11,324 nucleotides of DNA from NCBI GenBank assembly GCA_000433135.1, contig HF991974.1:1-11324 (forward strand), read 5' to 3'. This stretch comes from Clostridium sp. CAG:921. GTDB lineage: Bacteria; Bacillota; Clostridia; TANB77; CAG-465. A program made the position numbers and the translations under genes. Shown here one piece after another: positions 1 to 7,823 of the stretch (its first letter is position 1; each line of letters opens with the position of its first letter). A model generated the notes under the pieces. It worked only from the letters and a program-made list of their open reading frames with translations. It searched no databases and was not told where the DNA came from.

Positions 1-8
1 ACTATCAC

Positions 9-37
9 AAAAAATATAATTATGCAATATATTTTTT
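9..37 (-). terminator. Weak A/T hairpin downstream of the 66-902 gene
   Basis: Two perfect 10-base arms (9-18 and 28-37) flank a 9-base loop about 30 bases past the stop of the 66-902 gene. On the minus strand the second arm ends in six Ts. The stem has no G-C pair, so it is only a candidate terminator, and a chance A/T palindrome is a real alternative in DNA this AT-rich. Confidence 0.3.
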
Positions 38-65
38 ACATTAATTTTTTAACATCTATTTTACA

Positions 66-902
66 CTATTTTTTAATCTTATGCTTTATTATACAAATAA
101 TATATGTAACAGGATAAACTACTACATTACCTGCAAATAAGTATATTGAAATTTTACTTAACATTTGTAAATACTTAGGTGCATCAGTAAAATAGTTATA
201 TTTCATCATCATTATCATAATCAATATAAAGATTACTACAGATACTGCTGTATAAATTATTGGTACTTTAAATGAAAACGCGACAGGATCATAAGAATTA
301 CTTCTTGCCTGCTTACTCTCTTCTAATGTTTCATTCCATTTAGCTTGTTCTAATTTAGCACAATTAGAGTTATCTACTGTTAATTTTTCTGTAAATATTT
401 CATTTATATTTTCTTTAATCTTTTTTTCTATATCTTCAAAGTAGAAAAACTCTATCTTTTCATCTTCTGTATTATCATAAAGATAACACATAGCTAACCC
501 TTCAACACTCTTAGCAATTTCTGCAGTTATTAATTGAAACAGTATATAGCTCAAATCATCTTTTGGCACTACAAAAATACTTATCACTTTACTAAAAGAA
601 TCACAATTAACTTTATTTTTTATACTTGTAATTACTGATTTTTCTTCATCTTGTGTTATATCGTCTAATGTATTTTCTTCATCTTTATATGACATTCCTA
701 TTATAATTTTTGAAGTTTCACTGCCTTTATATCTAAAATCAAAATTAAATTCAATGGAACATTCATTTACAATTTCACCTAGAATTGGACCATTTGTTAA
801 AACAAGTTCACAATCTTTTCTATCATTTATTTTAGATATTACTTTTTCAATCATTTCATTTTTTATATTCTTTGAAAAAAATATATAATTATCAATTGTC
901 AT
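66..902 (-). CDS. Hypothetical protein with two C-terminal membrane helices
   Basis: I do not recognise this 278-residue protein. Residues 1 to about 210 are hydrophilic and acidic, with alternating strand-like and helix-like stretches and no signal peptide. Two hydrophobic helices follow at about 213-236 and 251-272, and the protein ends in a lysine-rich tail (KHKIKK). This suggests a cytoplasmic N-terminal domain anchored to the membrane by a C-terminal hairpin (inference). The start is well supported: ATG at 902 sits five bases after a strong GGGGGTG SD site (908-914), and a consensus promoter lies just upstream at 921-948. The gene is separated from trmB by a strong terminator at 961-998, so it is probably a single-gene transcript. 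The stop is TAG. No catalytic motif is visible and no function can be assigned. Confidence 0.85.
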   Translation of the reverse strand: MTIDNYIFFSKNIKNEMIEKVISKINDRKDCELVLTNGPILGEIVNECSIEFNFDFRYKGSETSKIIIGMSYKDEENTLDDITQDEEKSVITSIKNKVNCDSFSKVISIFVVPKDDLSYILFQLITAEIAKSVEGLAMCYLYDNTEDEKIEFFYFEDIEKKIKENINEIFTEKLTVDNSNCAKLEQAKWNETLEESKQARSNSYDPVAFSFKVPIIYTAVSVVIFILIMIMMMKYNYFTDAPKYLQMLSKISIYLFAGNVVVYPVTYIICIIKHKIKK

Positions 903-920
903 AATGACACCCCCAACAGT

Positions 921-948
921 AGTATATCATACTTTTTTATTATGTCAA
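921..948 (-). promoter_or_regulatory. Sigma-A promoter of the 66-902 gene
   Basis: On the minus strand a perfect -35 box TTGACA (943-948) is followed after 16 bases by TATACT (921-926), preceded by TGA, an extended -10 element. The ATG at 902 follows within about 20 bases, so the leader is very short. The promoter sits immediately beyond the trmB terminator. Confidence 0.85.
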
Positions 949-960
949 CTCTCTCACATT

Positions 961-998
961 AAAAAATAGGTACCATATTATTTACAATATTGCACCTA
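961..998 (-). terminator. Rho-independent terminator after trmB
   Basis: On the minus strand, arms of 13 bases (986-998 and 967-979) pair at 12 positions, including one G-T pair and with one A-G mismatch, around a 6-base loop. A run of six Ts (961-966) follows directly. It lies about 25 bases past the trmB stop and ends the transcript that includes trmB. Confidence 0.85.
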
Positions 999-1023
999 CA
1001 TAAATTATTATATATTTTCTATT

Positions 1024-1668
1024 TTACATCTTGGCAACTAATTTGTATATTGGTCCATTTGGAGAAAACTTTTCTTCATATTCTGTTAAAATATTTGGTA
1101 TATCTTCTTTATGTAAATCTAAGTACACCTCTTCAAATTTCATTCCAAAATTTTGCATACTAACTAAACTATATTCAAATAATTTTCTGTTATCAGTCTT
1201 AAATTCAATTATTCCATTTTCAACTAATATTTTTTTGTATTCATTTAAAAAGTTTTCATGTGTAAGTCTTCTTTTAGTATGTTTCTTCTTTGGCCATGGA
1301 TCACTAAAATTTAGATATATTTTTTCTATTTGATGTTCACAAAATATATCAGAAATCAAAAGTGCATCAAAAGACATCAAGTATAAATTATCAAGTTTTA
1401 CATTTTCAGATTCTTCAAACCTTTTCATTTTTTTTATTGCTATTGCTAAAACTTGTTTGGATATTTCTACACCAATATATATATTTTCCTTATCTTGCAT
1501 CGAAAGTTTAGTTATAAAGTCACCTTTTCCCATTCCAATTTCTAAAAATACTTTTTTTCCTTTATTCTCATCACTATTTAGTATTTCTTGAATTTTTTCC
1601 TTACTATCTACAAATATTTTACAATTTTTGACTTCATCATTTGCGTCTTTATTATATCTCATTCTCAT
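1024..1668 (-). CDS. trmB: tRNA (guanine-N7-)-methyltransferase TrmB
   Basis: TrmB transfers a methyl group from S-adenosylmethionine to N7 of G46 in the tRNA variable loop, in the cytoplasm. The 214-residue protein has the usual family length and signatures. The SAM-binding glycine motif LEIGMGKGDF is at about 42-51 and the adenosine-side acidic motif IGVEIS follows. The diagnostic NFSDPWPKKKHTKRR block is at about 120-134, FKTDNR at about 156-161, and the C-terminal TEYEEKF...PIYKL region at about 195-210. I chose ATG at 1668 rather than an in-frame ATG at 1689, because a GGCGGTGA SD site (1673-1680) lies just before 1668 and the upstream codons would cover it. The gene is downstream of secG, rnr and a membrane-protein gene, with a 98-base gap (1669-1766) that may hold its own weak promoter. 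A strong terminator follows it. Confidence 0.96.
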   Translation of the reverse strand: MRMRYNKDANDEVKNCKIFVDSKEKIQEILNSDENKGKKVFLEIGMGKGDFITKLSMQDKENIYIGVEISKQVLAIAIKKMKRFEESENVKLDNLYLMSFDALLISDIFCEHQIEKIYLNFSDPWPKKKHTKRRLTHENFLNEYKKILVENGIIEFKTDNRKLFEYSLVSMQNFGMKFEEVYLDLHKEDIPNILTEYEEKFSPNGPIYKLVAKM

Positions 1669-1672
1669 TTTA

Positions 1673-1680
1673 TCACCGCC
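1673..1680 (-). promoter_or_regulatory. SD site that sets the trmB start
   Basis: GGCGGTGA on the minus strand lies four bases before the ATG at 1668. The in-frame ATG at 1689 has no comparable site, so 1668 is the better start. Confidence 0.7.
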
Positions 1681-1703
1681 TAACGTCATAATACAATTTA
1701 ATA

Positions 1704-1719
1704 ATGGTAACTATACCAT
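1704..1719 (-). promoter_or_regulatory. Possible trmB promoter overlapped by an inverted repeat
   Basis: On the minus strand TGG followed by TATAGT (1710-1718) resembles an extended -10 element, with no good -35 box 16-18 bases upstream. A perfect 6+6 inverted repeat, ATGGTA and its complement TACCAT (1704-1709 and 1714-1719), overlaps these bases with a 4-base spacer. This could be a weak internal promoter for trmB, an operator, or chance. Confidence 0.3.
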
Positions 1720-1766
1720 ATTTAATCTTAAACATATCTTATTAAATTTAAATTTAAATGATTATA

Positions 1767-2318
1767 TTAAACTTTACTTTTGCTCTTATTTTTGCTAACT
1801 TTATCTTTTATAATTTTTGTAATAACTCCACATAAATTAATACCTATTGTAATTGAAAAGGTAAGTATCAAAAGCATAATCACAGCTATTATTGATACTA
1901 AAGTTTTATCATATGTTCTCATAAAAAGTAAATTACAAATATATGAAGAAAGTCTAGCAGCATAAACAATTGATACTACAGATGCCCTTATAAAAGGTAA
2001 AAAGCCAAGCATTATTGACATCACTGTAAAAAATATAAACTCAGACATAATCTTATTTATTCTAGCTACATTTCCTACATTTTCTAAAAAATATTTTGCA
2101 TCATAAGTAGATAATGAGTATACAAATACTGTAACAAATAAAATAAGTGAAATTATATATAGTACAAAATGCTTTCTAAACATATTTTTTTTGTAATACT
2201 TCCATGAATTTTTTAGCATATTTATAAATTTATTTTCTTTTTTTTGGCTTAGCCTTTTAAATTTATCCACATTATCCCCTTTTTCTTGATTACCATTAAA
2301 TTTTATTTTCTCTTTCAT
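1767..2318 (-). CDS. Small integral membrane protein, unrecognised
   Basis: This 183-residue protein begins with about 48 lysine-rich hydrophilic residues. It then has hydrophobic helices at about 50-70, 93-112 (possibly with a further segment to about 133) and 140-165, and ends in a basic tail (KDKVSKNKSKSKV). The topology loosely recalls SpoIIM-like proteins, but I see no conserved motif that would justify the name. It follows rnr by 32 bases with no terminator between, so it is probably in the secG-rnr transcript. The start is ambiguous. ATG at 2318 and an in-frame GTG at 2270 each have an AGGGG site five bases upstream, and the GTG start would drop 16 hydrophilic residues. No clear terminator separates it from trmB. 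Confidence 0.8.
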   Translation of the reverse strand: MKEKIKFNGNQEKGDNVDKFKRLSQKKENKFINMLKNSWKYYKKNMFRKHFVLYIISLILFVTVFVYSLSTYDAKYFLENVGNVARINKIMSEFIFFTVMSIMLGFLPFIRASVVSIVYAARLSSYICNLLFMRTYDKTLVSIIAVIMLLILTFSITIGINLCGVITKIIKDKVSKNKSKSKV

Positions 2319-2321
2319 ACA

Positions 2322-2328
2322 CTCCCCT
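2322..2328 (-). promoter_or_regulatory. SD site for the ATG start at 2318
   Basis: AGGGGAG lies on the minus strand, with its AGGGG core five bases before ATG 2318. A second AGGGG core (2276-2280) lies five bases before an in-frame GTG at 2270, so two starts are possible for the same reading frame. Confidence 0.55.
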
Positions 2329-2350
2329 AACTCACTTTTTATAATTTAAA

Positions 2351-4531
2351 CTATTTTAATGAAAAATCAATTTGTTTTAATTTAGGATCACTCTTTTCTA
2401 AAACCACTTTTACTTTGTCACCAATTTTATATATTTTTCCAGTTTTTATTCCAACTAGTATTTTTTTATTTTCATCATAATCATAGTAGTCGTTACCAGG
2501 CATTAGTGCAAATGGTACCATTCCTTCTATACTATTTTCTAATTTTACAAACATACCAAAAGACGTTATTGAAGAAATTTTAGCCTCAAACTCTTCACCA
2601 ACAAATTTCTTCATATATAAAGTTTCATATAGCACGTCAAAATCTCTTTCTATTGCAGTAGCATTTTTCTCTGCCTCAGATGATGTAATTGCATATTTTG
2701 CTGCTTGTATTTTATACTTAGATATCTTACTTTCATCTAAAATATAATTATTATCTATATAATCTGAAATTACTCTATGTATAAATAAATCTGGATATCT
2801 TCTAATAGGTGATGTAAAATGGCAATAAAACTTTGCTGCAAGTCCAAAGTGACCTTCACAATTTTCACTATATTTTGCTAGTTTTAAAGATCTTAACATA
2901 AAATTTGAAATTATTTCTTTATCATCTTCATTTTCAAACTTAAGTAAAATATCTGCTAAAGTTTTTGGTTTTACATTTTTTACACCTTTTATTCTAATTT
3001 TATAATTTGAAAGTATAGTATTTAAATCCCTTAGTCTTTCCTCATCTGGTTTTTCATGAATCCTATATATAAATGGTGCATCCATAAAGAAAAATGTTTT
3101 AGCAATTTCCATATTAGCAGCAAGCATAAACTCCTCAATAATATTATTTGCCTCATTTTTTTCATATGGCTTAATACAAACTACATTTCCATCATCATCA
3201 AGTACCACTTTTGTTTCTGGTAAATCAAAATTTATACTTCCATTTTTTACTCTTTTCTTATTTAATATTTGTGCTAATTCTCGCATCAAAAATATGTCAT
3301 CTTTATATGGCATGTATTCTTTTAATATTTCATCATTTTTGCCATTTAATACACAATAAACCTTCTCATAGCTCATCCTTTTTGTAACTTTTATAACTGC
3401 CTTAAATATATTACTAGAAATAACATTTCCATCTTCATCATACGTTATATCAATAGCAAGTGATAATCTTTCAACACCTTCATTTAAGCTACATATTCCA
3501 TTTGAAAGTTTTTTTGGAAGCATAGGAATTACTGTACCAGGTATATATATGCTAGTTCCTCTTGCAATAGCCTCATTATCTAGCGCAGTTCCATCTTTTA
3601 CATAATGGCTAACATCTGCAATGTACACACTTAGTACAAACTTTCCATCTTCATTTTTTCTGACGAAAACTCCATCATCTAAATCCTTTGCATCTTCTCC
3701 ATCAATTGTATATACTCTTTGTGAAGTTCTATCTACTCTTCCATTTTTTTCATTTTCTAAAACACTATCTGGCACACTATCAAGTTCATCTAATATATCT
3801 TTACTAAAGTTTTTTAAAGTATCAAGCCCATAAGATTTATACAATGCTTTTATCTCTATGTTTTCGTCATCTTTATTCCCAATTATACTTATAATTTTTC
3901 CTTCTGCTTTTGAGGTAGATGTTGCATACTTTAGAATTTCAACTTTTACTATACTTCCATCTTTTACACTCTCTGCATACTTTTTTGGAATATATATATC
4001 AGGAATTTTTCTATCATTTAAAGAAACAACAAATCCAAAATTTTTAGATTTTACAAAAGTACCTATAACAAACTTTGTATTATGCTTTAAAATTTTTAAA
4101 ACTATACCCTCTCTAGTTTTTCCTTCAATAGATGGTTTAGTTATTCTTACTAATACATCGTCACCATTTATTGCACCTAAAGAATCTGATTTTGAAATGT
4201 AAACATCGTTACCATCTTTTGCTAAACAAAATCCAAACTTTTCTGATTTAGAGCTATAAGCACATTTTAAAATATCTCCTTTATCAGATAATCTAACAAG
4301 CCTTTTACTATCATCTTGATATATTACTCCTTCTTCTTCAAGTTCAGAAATTATCTTGTCTAATATATAACATTCATCTTTTGGAACATTAAAAAAATTA
4401 GCCACCTGCTTTTCAGTCATTTTTACATATTCTTCATTCAAAAAAAAGGAAGTCAATACTTCCTTTTTTTGCAAATACTCTTTGTTACTAATTTTTAAAA
4501 TATTACTCTTATTTTCATATTTTTTACTCAT
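2351..4531 (-). CDS. rnr: Ribonuclease R, RNB-family 3'-5' exoribonuclease
   Basis: RNase R is a processive 3'-to-5' exoribonuclease that degrades structured RNA and acts in rRNA, mRNA and tmRNA quality control in the cytoplasm. The 726-residue protein shows the full order of domains: N-terminal winged helix at about 16-82, cold-shock domain 1 at about 87-130, cold-shock domain 2 at about 152-200, RNB catalytic domain at about 265-590, and S1 domain at about 645-726. The metal-binding aspartates are present in DGEDAKDLDD (D277, D283, D285, D286, equivalent to E. coli D272, D278, D280, D281). TSPIRRYPDL is at 573-582. The long lysine-rich tail of the E. coli enzyme is absent; the protein ends with the S1 domain. 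The start has an AGGTGAG SD site (4534-4540) that overlaps the secG stop codon, which implies translational coupling. The secG-rnr neighbourhood is common in Firmicutes. Confidence 0.97.
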   Translation of the reverse strand: MSKKYENKSNILKISNKEYLQKKEVLTSFFLNEEYVKMTEKQVANFFNVPKDECYILDKIISELEEEGVIYQDDSKRLVRLSDKGDILKCAYSSKSEKFGFCLAKDGNDVYISKSDSLGAINGDDVLVRITKPSIEGKTREGIVLKILKHNTKFVIGTFVKSKNFGFVVSLNDRKIPDIYIPKKYAESVKDGSIVKVEILKYATSTSKAEGKIISIIGNKDDENIEIKALYKSYGLDTLKNFSKDILDELDSVPDSVLENEKNGRVDRTSQRVYTIDGEDAKDLDDGVFVRKNEDGKFVLSVYIADVSHYVKDGTALDNEAIARGTSIYIPGTVIPMLPKKLSNGICSLNEGVERLSLAIDITYDEDGNVISSNIFKAVIKVTKRMSYEKVYCVLNGKNDEILKEYMPYKDDIFLMRELAQILNKKRVKNGSINFDLPETKVVLDDDGNVVCIKPYEKNEANNIIEEFMLAANMEIAKTFFFMDAPFIYRIHEKPDEERLRDLNTILSNYKIRIKGVKNVKPKTLADILLKFENEDDKEIISNFMLRSLKLAKYSENCEGHFGLAAKFYCHFTSPIRRYPDLFIHRVISDYIDNNYILDESKISKYKIQAAKYAITSSEAEKNATAIERDFDVLYETLYMKKFVGEEFEAKISSITSFGMFVKLENSIEGMVPFALMPGNDYYDYDENKKILVGIKTGKIYKIGDKVKVVLEKSDPKLKQIDFSLK

Positions 4532-4533
4532 AA

Positions 4534-4541
4534 CTCACCTA
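4534..4541 (-). promoter_or_regulatory. rnr SD site overlapping the secG stop codon
   Basis: On the minus strand the secG stop TAG (4539-4541) shares two bases with the AGGTGAG SD site of rnr (4534-4540), and the rnr ATG follows two bases later. Ribosomes ending secG would sit on the rnr initiation region, which favours translational coupling. Confidence 0.75.
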
Positions 4542-4775
4542 TTTTAAAATTGATATTATTGTACAAACACAAAGTACAACAAATGCTATTGCAAGTACAA
4601 CTGTATACTTTGATAAAATTCCATCCATAGTTTTACCTTTATTTGCTCCGTAAAATGTATTTGAACCAGTTATACTTGATTGAGAATCCTTACTAGTTTG
4701 AAGCATAACTACTATAGTAAGTACTATTGCTACTATTATTGTAGTTATTGTTAATGTCCAATCTATCCAACCCAT
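4539..4775 (-). CDS. secG: Preprotein translocase subunit SecG
   Basis: SecG is the small non-essential subunit of the SecYEG channel that assists SecA-driven export across the cytoplasmic membrane. The 78-residue protein has the family architecture: a first membrane helix (about 6-25) ending in VVMLQTSKD, a polar glycine-containing loop with GSNTFYGANKGKTMDG, and a second helix (about 54-77) ending at the C-terminus. The start is ATG at 4775, not the more upstream in-frame ATG at 4874. An AGGAGG SD site (4783-4788) lies seven bases before it, and a consensus promoter at 4813-4840 falls inside the longer reading frame. It is the first gene of the secG-rnr transcript. Confidence 0.95.
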   Translation of the reverse strand: MGWIDWTLTITTIIVAIVLTIVVMLQTSKDSQSSITGSNTFYGANKGKTMDGILSKYTVVLAIAFVVLCVCTIISILK

Positions 4776-4782
4776 GTCAATT

Positions 4783-4788
4783 CCTCCT
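4783..4788 (-). promoter_or_regulatory. SD site that sets the secG start
   Basis: AGGAGG on the minus strand with a 7-base spacer to ATG 4775 fixes the start and gives the standard SecG length of 78 residues. Confidence 0.85.
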
Positions 4789-4812
4789 AAAAAACTCATC
4801 ATCAATACAACT

Positions 4813-4840
4813 ATTATATCATAAATTAGCCAAAAATCAA
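4813..4840 (-). promoter_or_regulatory. Sigma-A promoter of secG-rnr
   Basis: TTGATT (4835-4840), a 16-base spacer, then a perfect TATAAT (4813-4818) preceded by TGA, on the minus strand. It lies between the O-antigen ligase-like gene and secG. No convincing terminator precedes it, so some read-through from upstream is possible. Confidence 0.8.
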
Positions 4841-4893
4841 GTACAATGCTTTTATATACATAAAATTGTATCAATAACCATGCTATTTTTATC

Positions 4894-7587
4894 CTACTGA
4901 CTTAAAATTTCAAATAACTTATTATACCCTTTTAACATATCATCATATATTTCAGATACATTATCATTTTCAATTTTCAATAGACTTTTATCAATATATT
5001 CATTTAACTTATTAACATAATTTCTAGCAGTTTCTTTTGTAACACTGCTAGAATATTCATTATATTTCAAACTACTAATTTCAAATAATATTTGATATGC
5101 TTTTTCCAAATAATATTTGTATTTTTCAAGCTCATAACTATTATACTCAATTCCATCATTATACTCAATATCAAAATATCTAACTAATTCATTTAAATAA
5201 TTTATATAAAAATCTGATAAATTTAATTTTGAATTGATACTATTTTTATCATTTTTATTAATTCTTTTAATATTATAGCTCATGTCACTTATTATAGCCT
5301 TACGAGTCTTCTCGTCAATTTGTGTTAATTTTAAATATTGTTCATATAGTTCATTTTCTTTTTGAATGTAATCATTACAAAACGGATCTTTTTTGGACAT
5401 ACTCTTAGTAACTTCTATATTATGTTTAATGATTACTGATTTTTCTTTTAATGAACATGTTTCATCATACTCATACATTTTCATTTTACAATAATATGCA
5501 ATATTTTGATTTACCAAAACATTTACAACCATACTAGCCGTAATAAATAAAAAACAGTATTTATATATATCTACATTTTTTACATTTTTTTCGCTTTTAA
5601 TACCAAGTAATATATCTTTACTTTGAATATTTGCCATTAATATTGCTATTACAAGTAAATTAAACATATATGATAAGTTTATATCAATTAAAGTATGTAA
5701 TAAATAAACAAACAGTACATATGTGTATATGCTAACATTTTTTTGCCTCTTTAATGTAAAAAATAAATTTACCACTACTAATGTAGAACCAATTATTCCA
5801 GACTCCACTAAAATTTGAAGTATACCACTATGAGCTTCTGTTGAAGAATAATTTCCCATTCTATATTTTATTGCTAAATTCTCATATCCTCTACCGCCTA
5901 AACCAAATACGAAATTTTTAACAGAACTAGTCGATATCTTTATTGCATCCTTGTAAAAATTATACCTATCTTTTAGACTTAAATTTGACCTAAATGTTTC
6001 TAGAATTTTGTACATACTATCAGATGGTAAAAGTAAAAAATCAGTATAATTATCTCCATTTACTTCAATTTTTGTTACATTTATTATACCTTTTGTACAT
6101 GTAATATCTACGACCAAATAATTAAATTTATCATTTGGTACATATTTAATACAAAAATTATCACTTGTTTTTGAATAATACGTATACCTAGCAACTACTT
6201 CAGAGTCAAAATTTTTATCAACTGCATATACTAAAATTTCATATCTACTATCTTCTTCATTTTTTTCAAGTTCAATATTTATATCATTTTCTTTATTAAC
6301 ATTTAATTTATATATGTTTCTGCTAATTTTATTAATTTCAGATTTAGAATTTACTACAATCGATTTCTTAACTAAAAAAAGTGATAATATTCCAAAAAAT
6401 ACAAATATAGCTATCCCAATTATACAAGCTAACCTTACATGAATATCATTTAATTTTCGAATTTTTTTATTATTTTTTTCACTTTTTTTCAATTTTTTTG
6501 TTGCTTGTTTTCCTAACTTTTCATTATTTCTTTCTTTAAAAAAATTATATACAAAATACATTAATGTAAAAATTAAAAAAGTTACTACAATATAGCAAGC
6601 AAATACTACATAAATTTTACTTGAATTAATCTTTTGAAGCTTATTTATAAATGAAGTACATGTAAAGATTAAGCACAGATGTAGCATTATAAACACCACT
6701 ACACTTACTACATCAAAACACATAGTTTTATTTTCTAAATTTAAGTTACTATTTTCCCTACTCTTTAAAATTAAAAATATAGGTATCAAAGCAATTGAAA
6801 CTAAGTATAAAATTATACATGCTTTTGACATTGATAAAACTATGCATGCAGAAAAGCAGAAAAATAATGCACTAAGTAATGCAAATTTTAGTATATTTTT
6901 GTAGCCTTTTTTTACAAATTTTGTTTTATAATTTGCTTTAATGCTACATATTTTGGCTATATCAAATTTACTTAATATTTCATAGTAAAGTAAAATATTG
7001 CTAACCAATAAATTTATTGCAAATACATTTGCATACTGTGATGTAGATGACATTCTATCAAGGTTTATATCTTTAATGTATGAAGCATTTACTAATTTTA
7101 AAAATGGTTCTAGTTTTTTTAATCCAAGTTGATCTATACCAAATATACACTGTAAACAAGATATAAAAATTAAGCAATAAATATACATTGACTTATTTTT
7201 ACTCTCACTTACAAAACTATATACAATATACGCACAGAAATATCTAAATACATAATCCAAGCTACTTTCAATATTTGAGTAATTGTCAACAACTATTGGC
7301 AAAAAATACGCTATACTCACAAAGAAAAATATTATTTTAGAAAAATTTATTCTTTTTTTATTACAGTAATTACTTATATTTTCATCTTTTTCTGGTTTAT
7401 TTTTTTTAACAATCAAATTCATAATTTTAAAAGCTAAATCAACAACATATATAACTACTATAGCAAGTTCACAAAAAACCACATCTGATTTATAATATCC
7501 CATTTTTTTTATTGAAAGTATTATAATAATAAAAAGTAGTACATATTCTAATATTCTATGTAAATTAATTTTTTTTATATTTTCCAT
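4894..7587 (-). CDS. O-antigen ligase/polymerase-like (Wzy_C family) membrane protein with extra domains
   Basis: This large polytopic protein (897 residues) has about 14 predicted membrane helices: about ten between 13 and 407, and four at about 598-613, 618-632, 640-655 and 677-697. The Wzy/WaaL-type signature region lies before the later helices: DRYNFYKDA (540-548), GLGGRGYEN (562-570) and AHSGILQILVESGIIG (585-600, with the conserved H586), then HTLIDINLSY (631-640). Members of this family join or polymerise undecaprenyl-linked glycans outside the cytoplasmic membrane. In a Gram-positive the product would be a cell-wall or capsular glycan, not LPS; the substrate cannot be read from sequence. 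Two parts are unusual: a strand-rich domain of about 100 residues (415-510) between helix 10 and the signature region, and a hydrophilic helical tail from about 700 to 897. No glycosyltransferases or flippases are nearby. It has its own promoter. Confidence 0.85.
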   Translation of the reverse strand: MENIKKINLHRILEYVLLFIIIILSIKKMGYYKSDVVFCELAIVVIYVVDLAFKIMNLIVKKNKPEKDENISNYCNKKRINFSKIIFFFVSIAYFLPIVVDNYSNIESSLDYVFRYFCAYIVYSFVSESKNKSMYIYCLIFISCLQCIFGIDQLGLKKLEPFLKLVNASYIKDINLDRMSSTSQYANVFAINLLVSNILLYYEILSKFDIAKICSIKANYKTKFVKKGYKNILKFALLSALFFCFSACIVLSMSKACIILYLVSIALIPIFLILKSRENSNLNLENKTMCFDVVSVVVFIMLHLCLIFTCTSFINKLQKINSSKIYVVFACYIVVTFLIFTLMYFVYNFFKERNNEKLGKQATKKLKKSEKNNKKIRKLNDIHVRLACIIGIAIFVFFGILSLFLVKKSIVVNSKSEINKISRNIYKLNVNKENDINIELEKNEEDSRYEILVYAVDKNFDSEVVARYTYYSKTSDNFCIKYVPNDKFNYLVVDITCTKGIINVTKIEVNGDNYTDFLLLPSDSMYKILETFRSNLSLKDRYNFYKDAIKISTSSVKNFVFGLGGRGYENLAIKYRMGNYSSTEAHSGILQILVESGIIGSTLVVVNLFFTLKRQKNVSIYTYVLFVYLLHTLIDINLSYMFNLLVIAILMANIQSKDILLGIKSEKNVKNVDIYKYCFLFITASMVVNVLVNQNIAYYCKMKMYEYDETCSLKEKSVIIKHNIEVTKSMSKKDPFCNDYIQKENELYEQYLKLTQIDEKTRKAIISDMSYNIKRINKNDKNSINSKLNLSDFYINYLNELVRYFDIEYNDGIEYNSYELEKYKYYLEKAYQILFEISSLKYNEYSSSVTKETARNYVNKLNEYIDKSLLKIENDNVSEIYDDMLKGYNKLFEILSQ

Positions 7588-7607
7588 CTTTCACCTTTAT
7601 TTTTAAT

Positions 7608-7636
7608 AGTATATCACTTTTTTATTACTTATGCAA
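7608..7636 (-). promoter_or_regulatory. Sigma-A promoter of the O-antigen ligase-like gene
   Basis: TTGCAT (7631-7636), a 17-base spacer and TATACT (7608-7613) lie on the minus strand. ATG 7587 follows, with an AAGGTG SD site just before it, so the untranslated leader is only about 15 bases. Confidence 0.75.
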
Positions 7637-7705
7637 AAATTTAAATTTTTACATTAGCTGTTATTTACTAGAACATCTAACCATTTTCATTTGACATGCT
7701 TATTT

Positions 7706-7752
7706 AAAAATAAAAAGTAGCAAATCAGTTTTCATTTTACCAATTCACTACT
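7706..7752 (-). terminator. Rho-independent terminator after pepF
   Basis: On the minus strand the 11-base arms (7742-7752 and 7716-7726) pair fully when G-T pairs are allowed. The next bases are five Ts, an A and four to five Ts (7706-7715). It lies about 70 bases past the pepF stop and separates pepF from the next gene. Confidence 0.75.
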
Positions 7753-7781
7753 GCTATATTTTATAATCTACATCAAACTAA

Positions 7782-7812
7782 ATATATGTCACATTTATGT
7801 AAGTACATATAT
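7782..7812. repeat. A/T inverted repeat just after pepF
   Basis: Perfect 8-base arms ATATATGT (7782-7789) and ACATATAT (7805-7812) surround 15 bases, starting 12 bases past the pepF stop. It may stabilise the mRNA 3' end or be chance in AT-rich DNA. Confidence 0.3.
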
Positions 7813-7823
7813 AGATAACACAT

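Noticed and set aside
1031..1333. Plus-strand open frame of 100 codons opposite trmB
   Set aside because: It is antisense to the conserved TrmB motifs, has no SD site and its composition is that of a shadow frame.
1741..1766. A/T palindrome (TTTAAATTTAAATTTAA) after the small membrane-protein gene as a terminator
   Set aside because: It contains no G-C pairs and no separate T-run; such runs are common by chance in this AT-rich sequence.
3621..4202. Plus-strand open frames opposite rnr
   Set aside because: They lie across from the conserved RNB and cold-shock domains of RNase R and have serine/phenylalanine-rich translations typical of antisense frames.
4776..4893. Terminator for the O-antigen ligase-like gene
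   Set aside because: Only a 6-base A/T hairpin (TTTTAT/ATAAAA) is visible, without stable pairing or a T-tract, so I did not annotate one.
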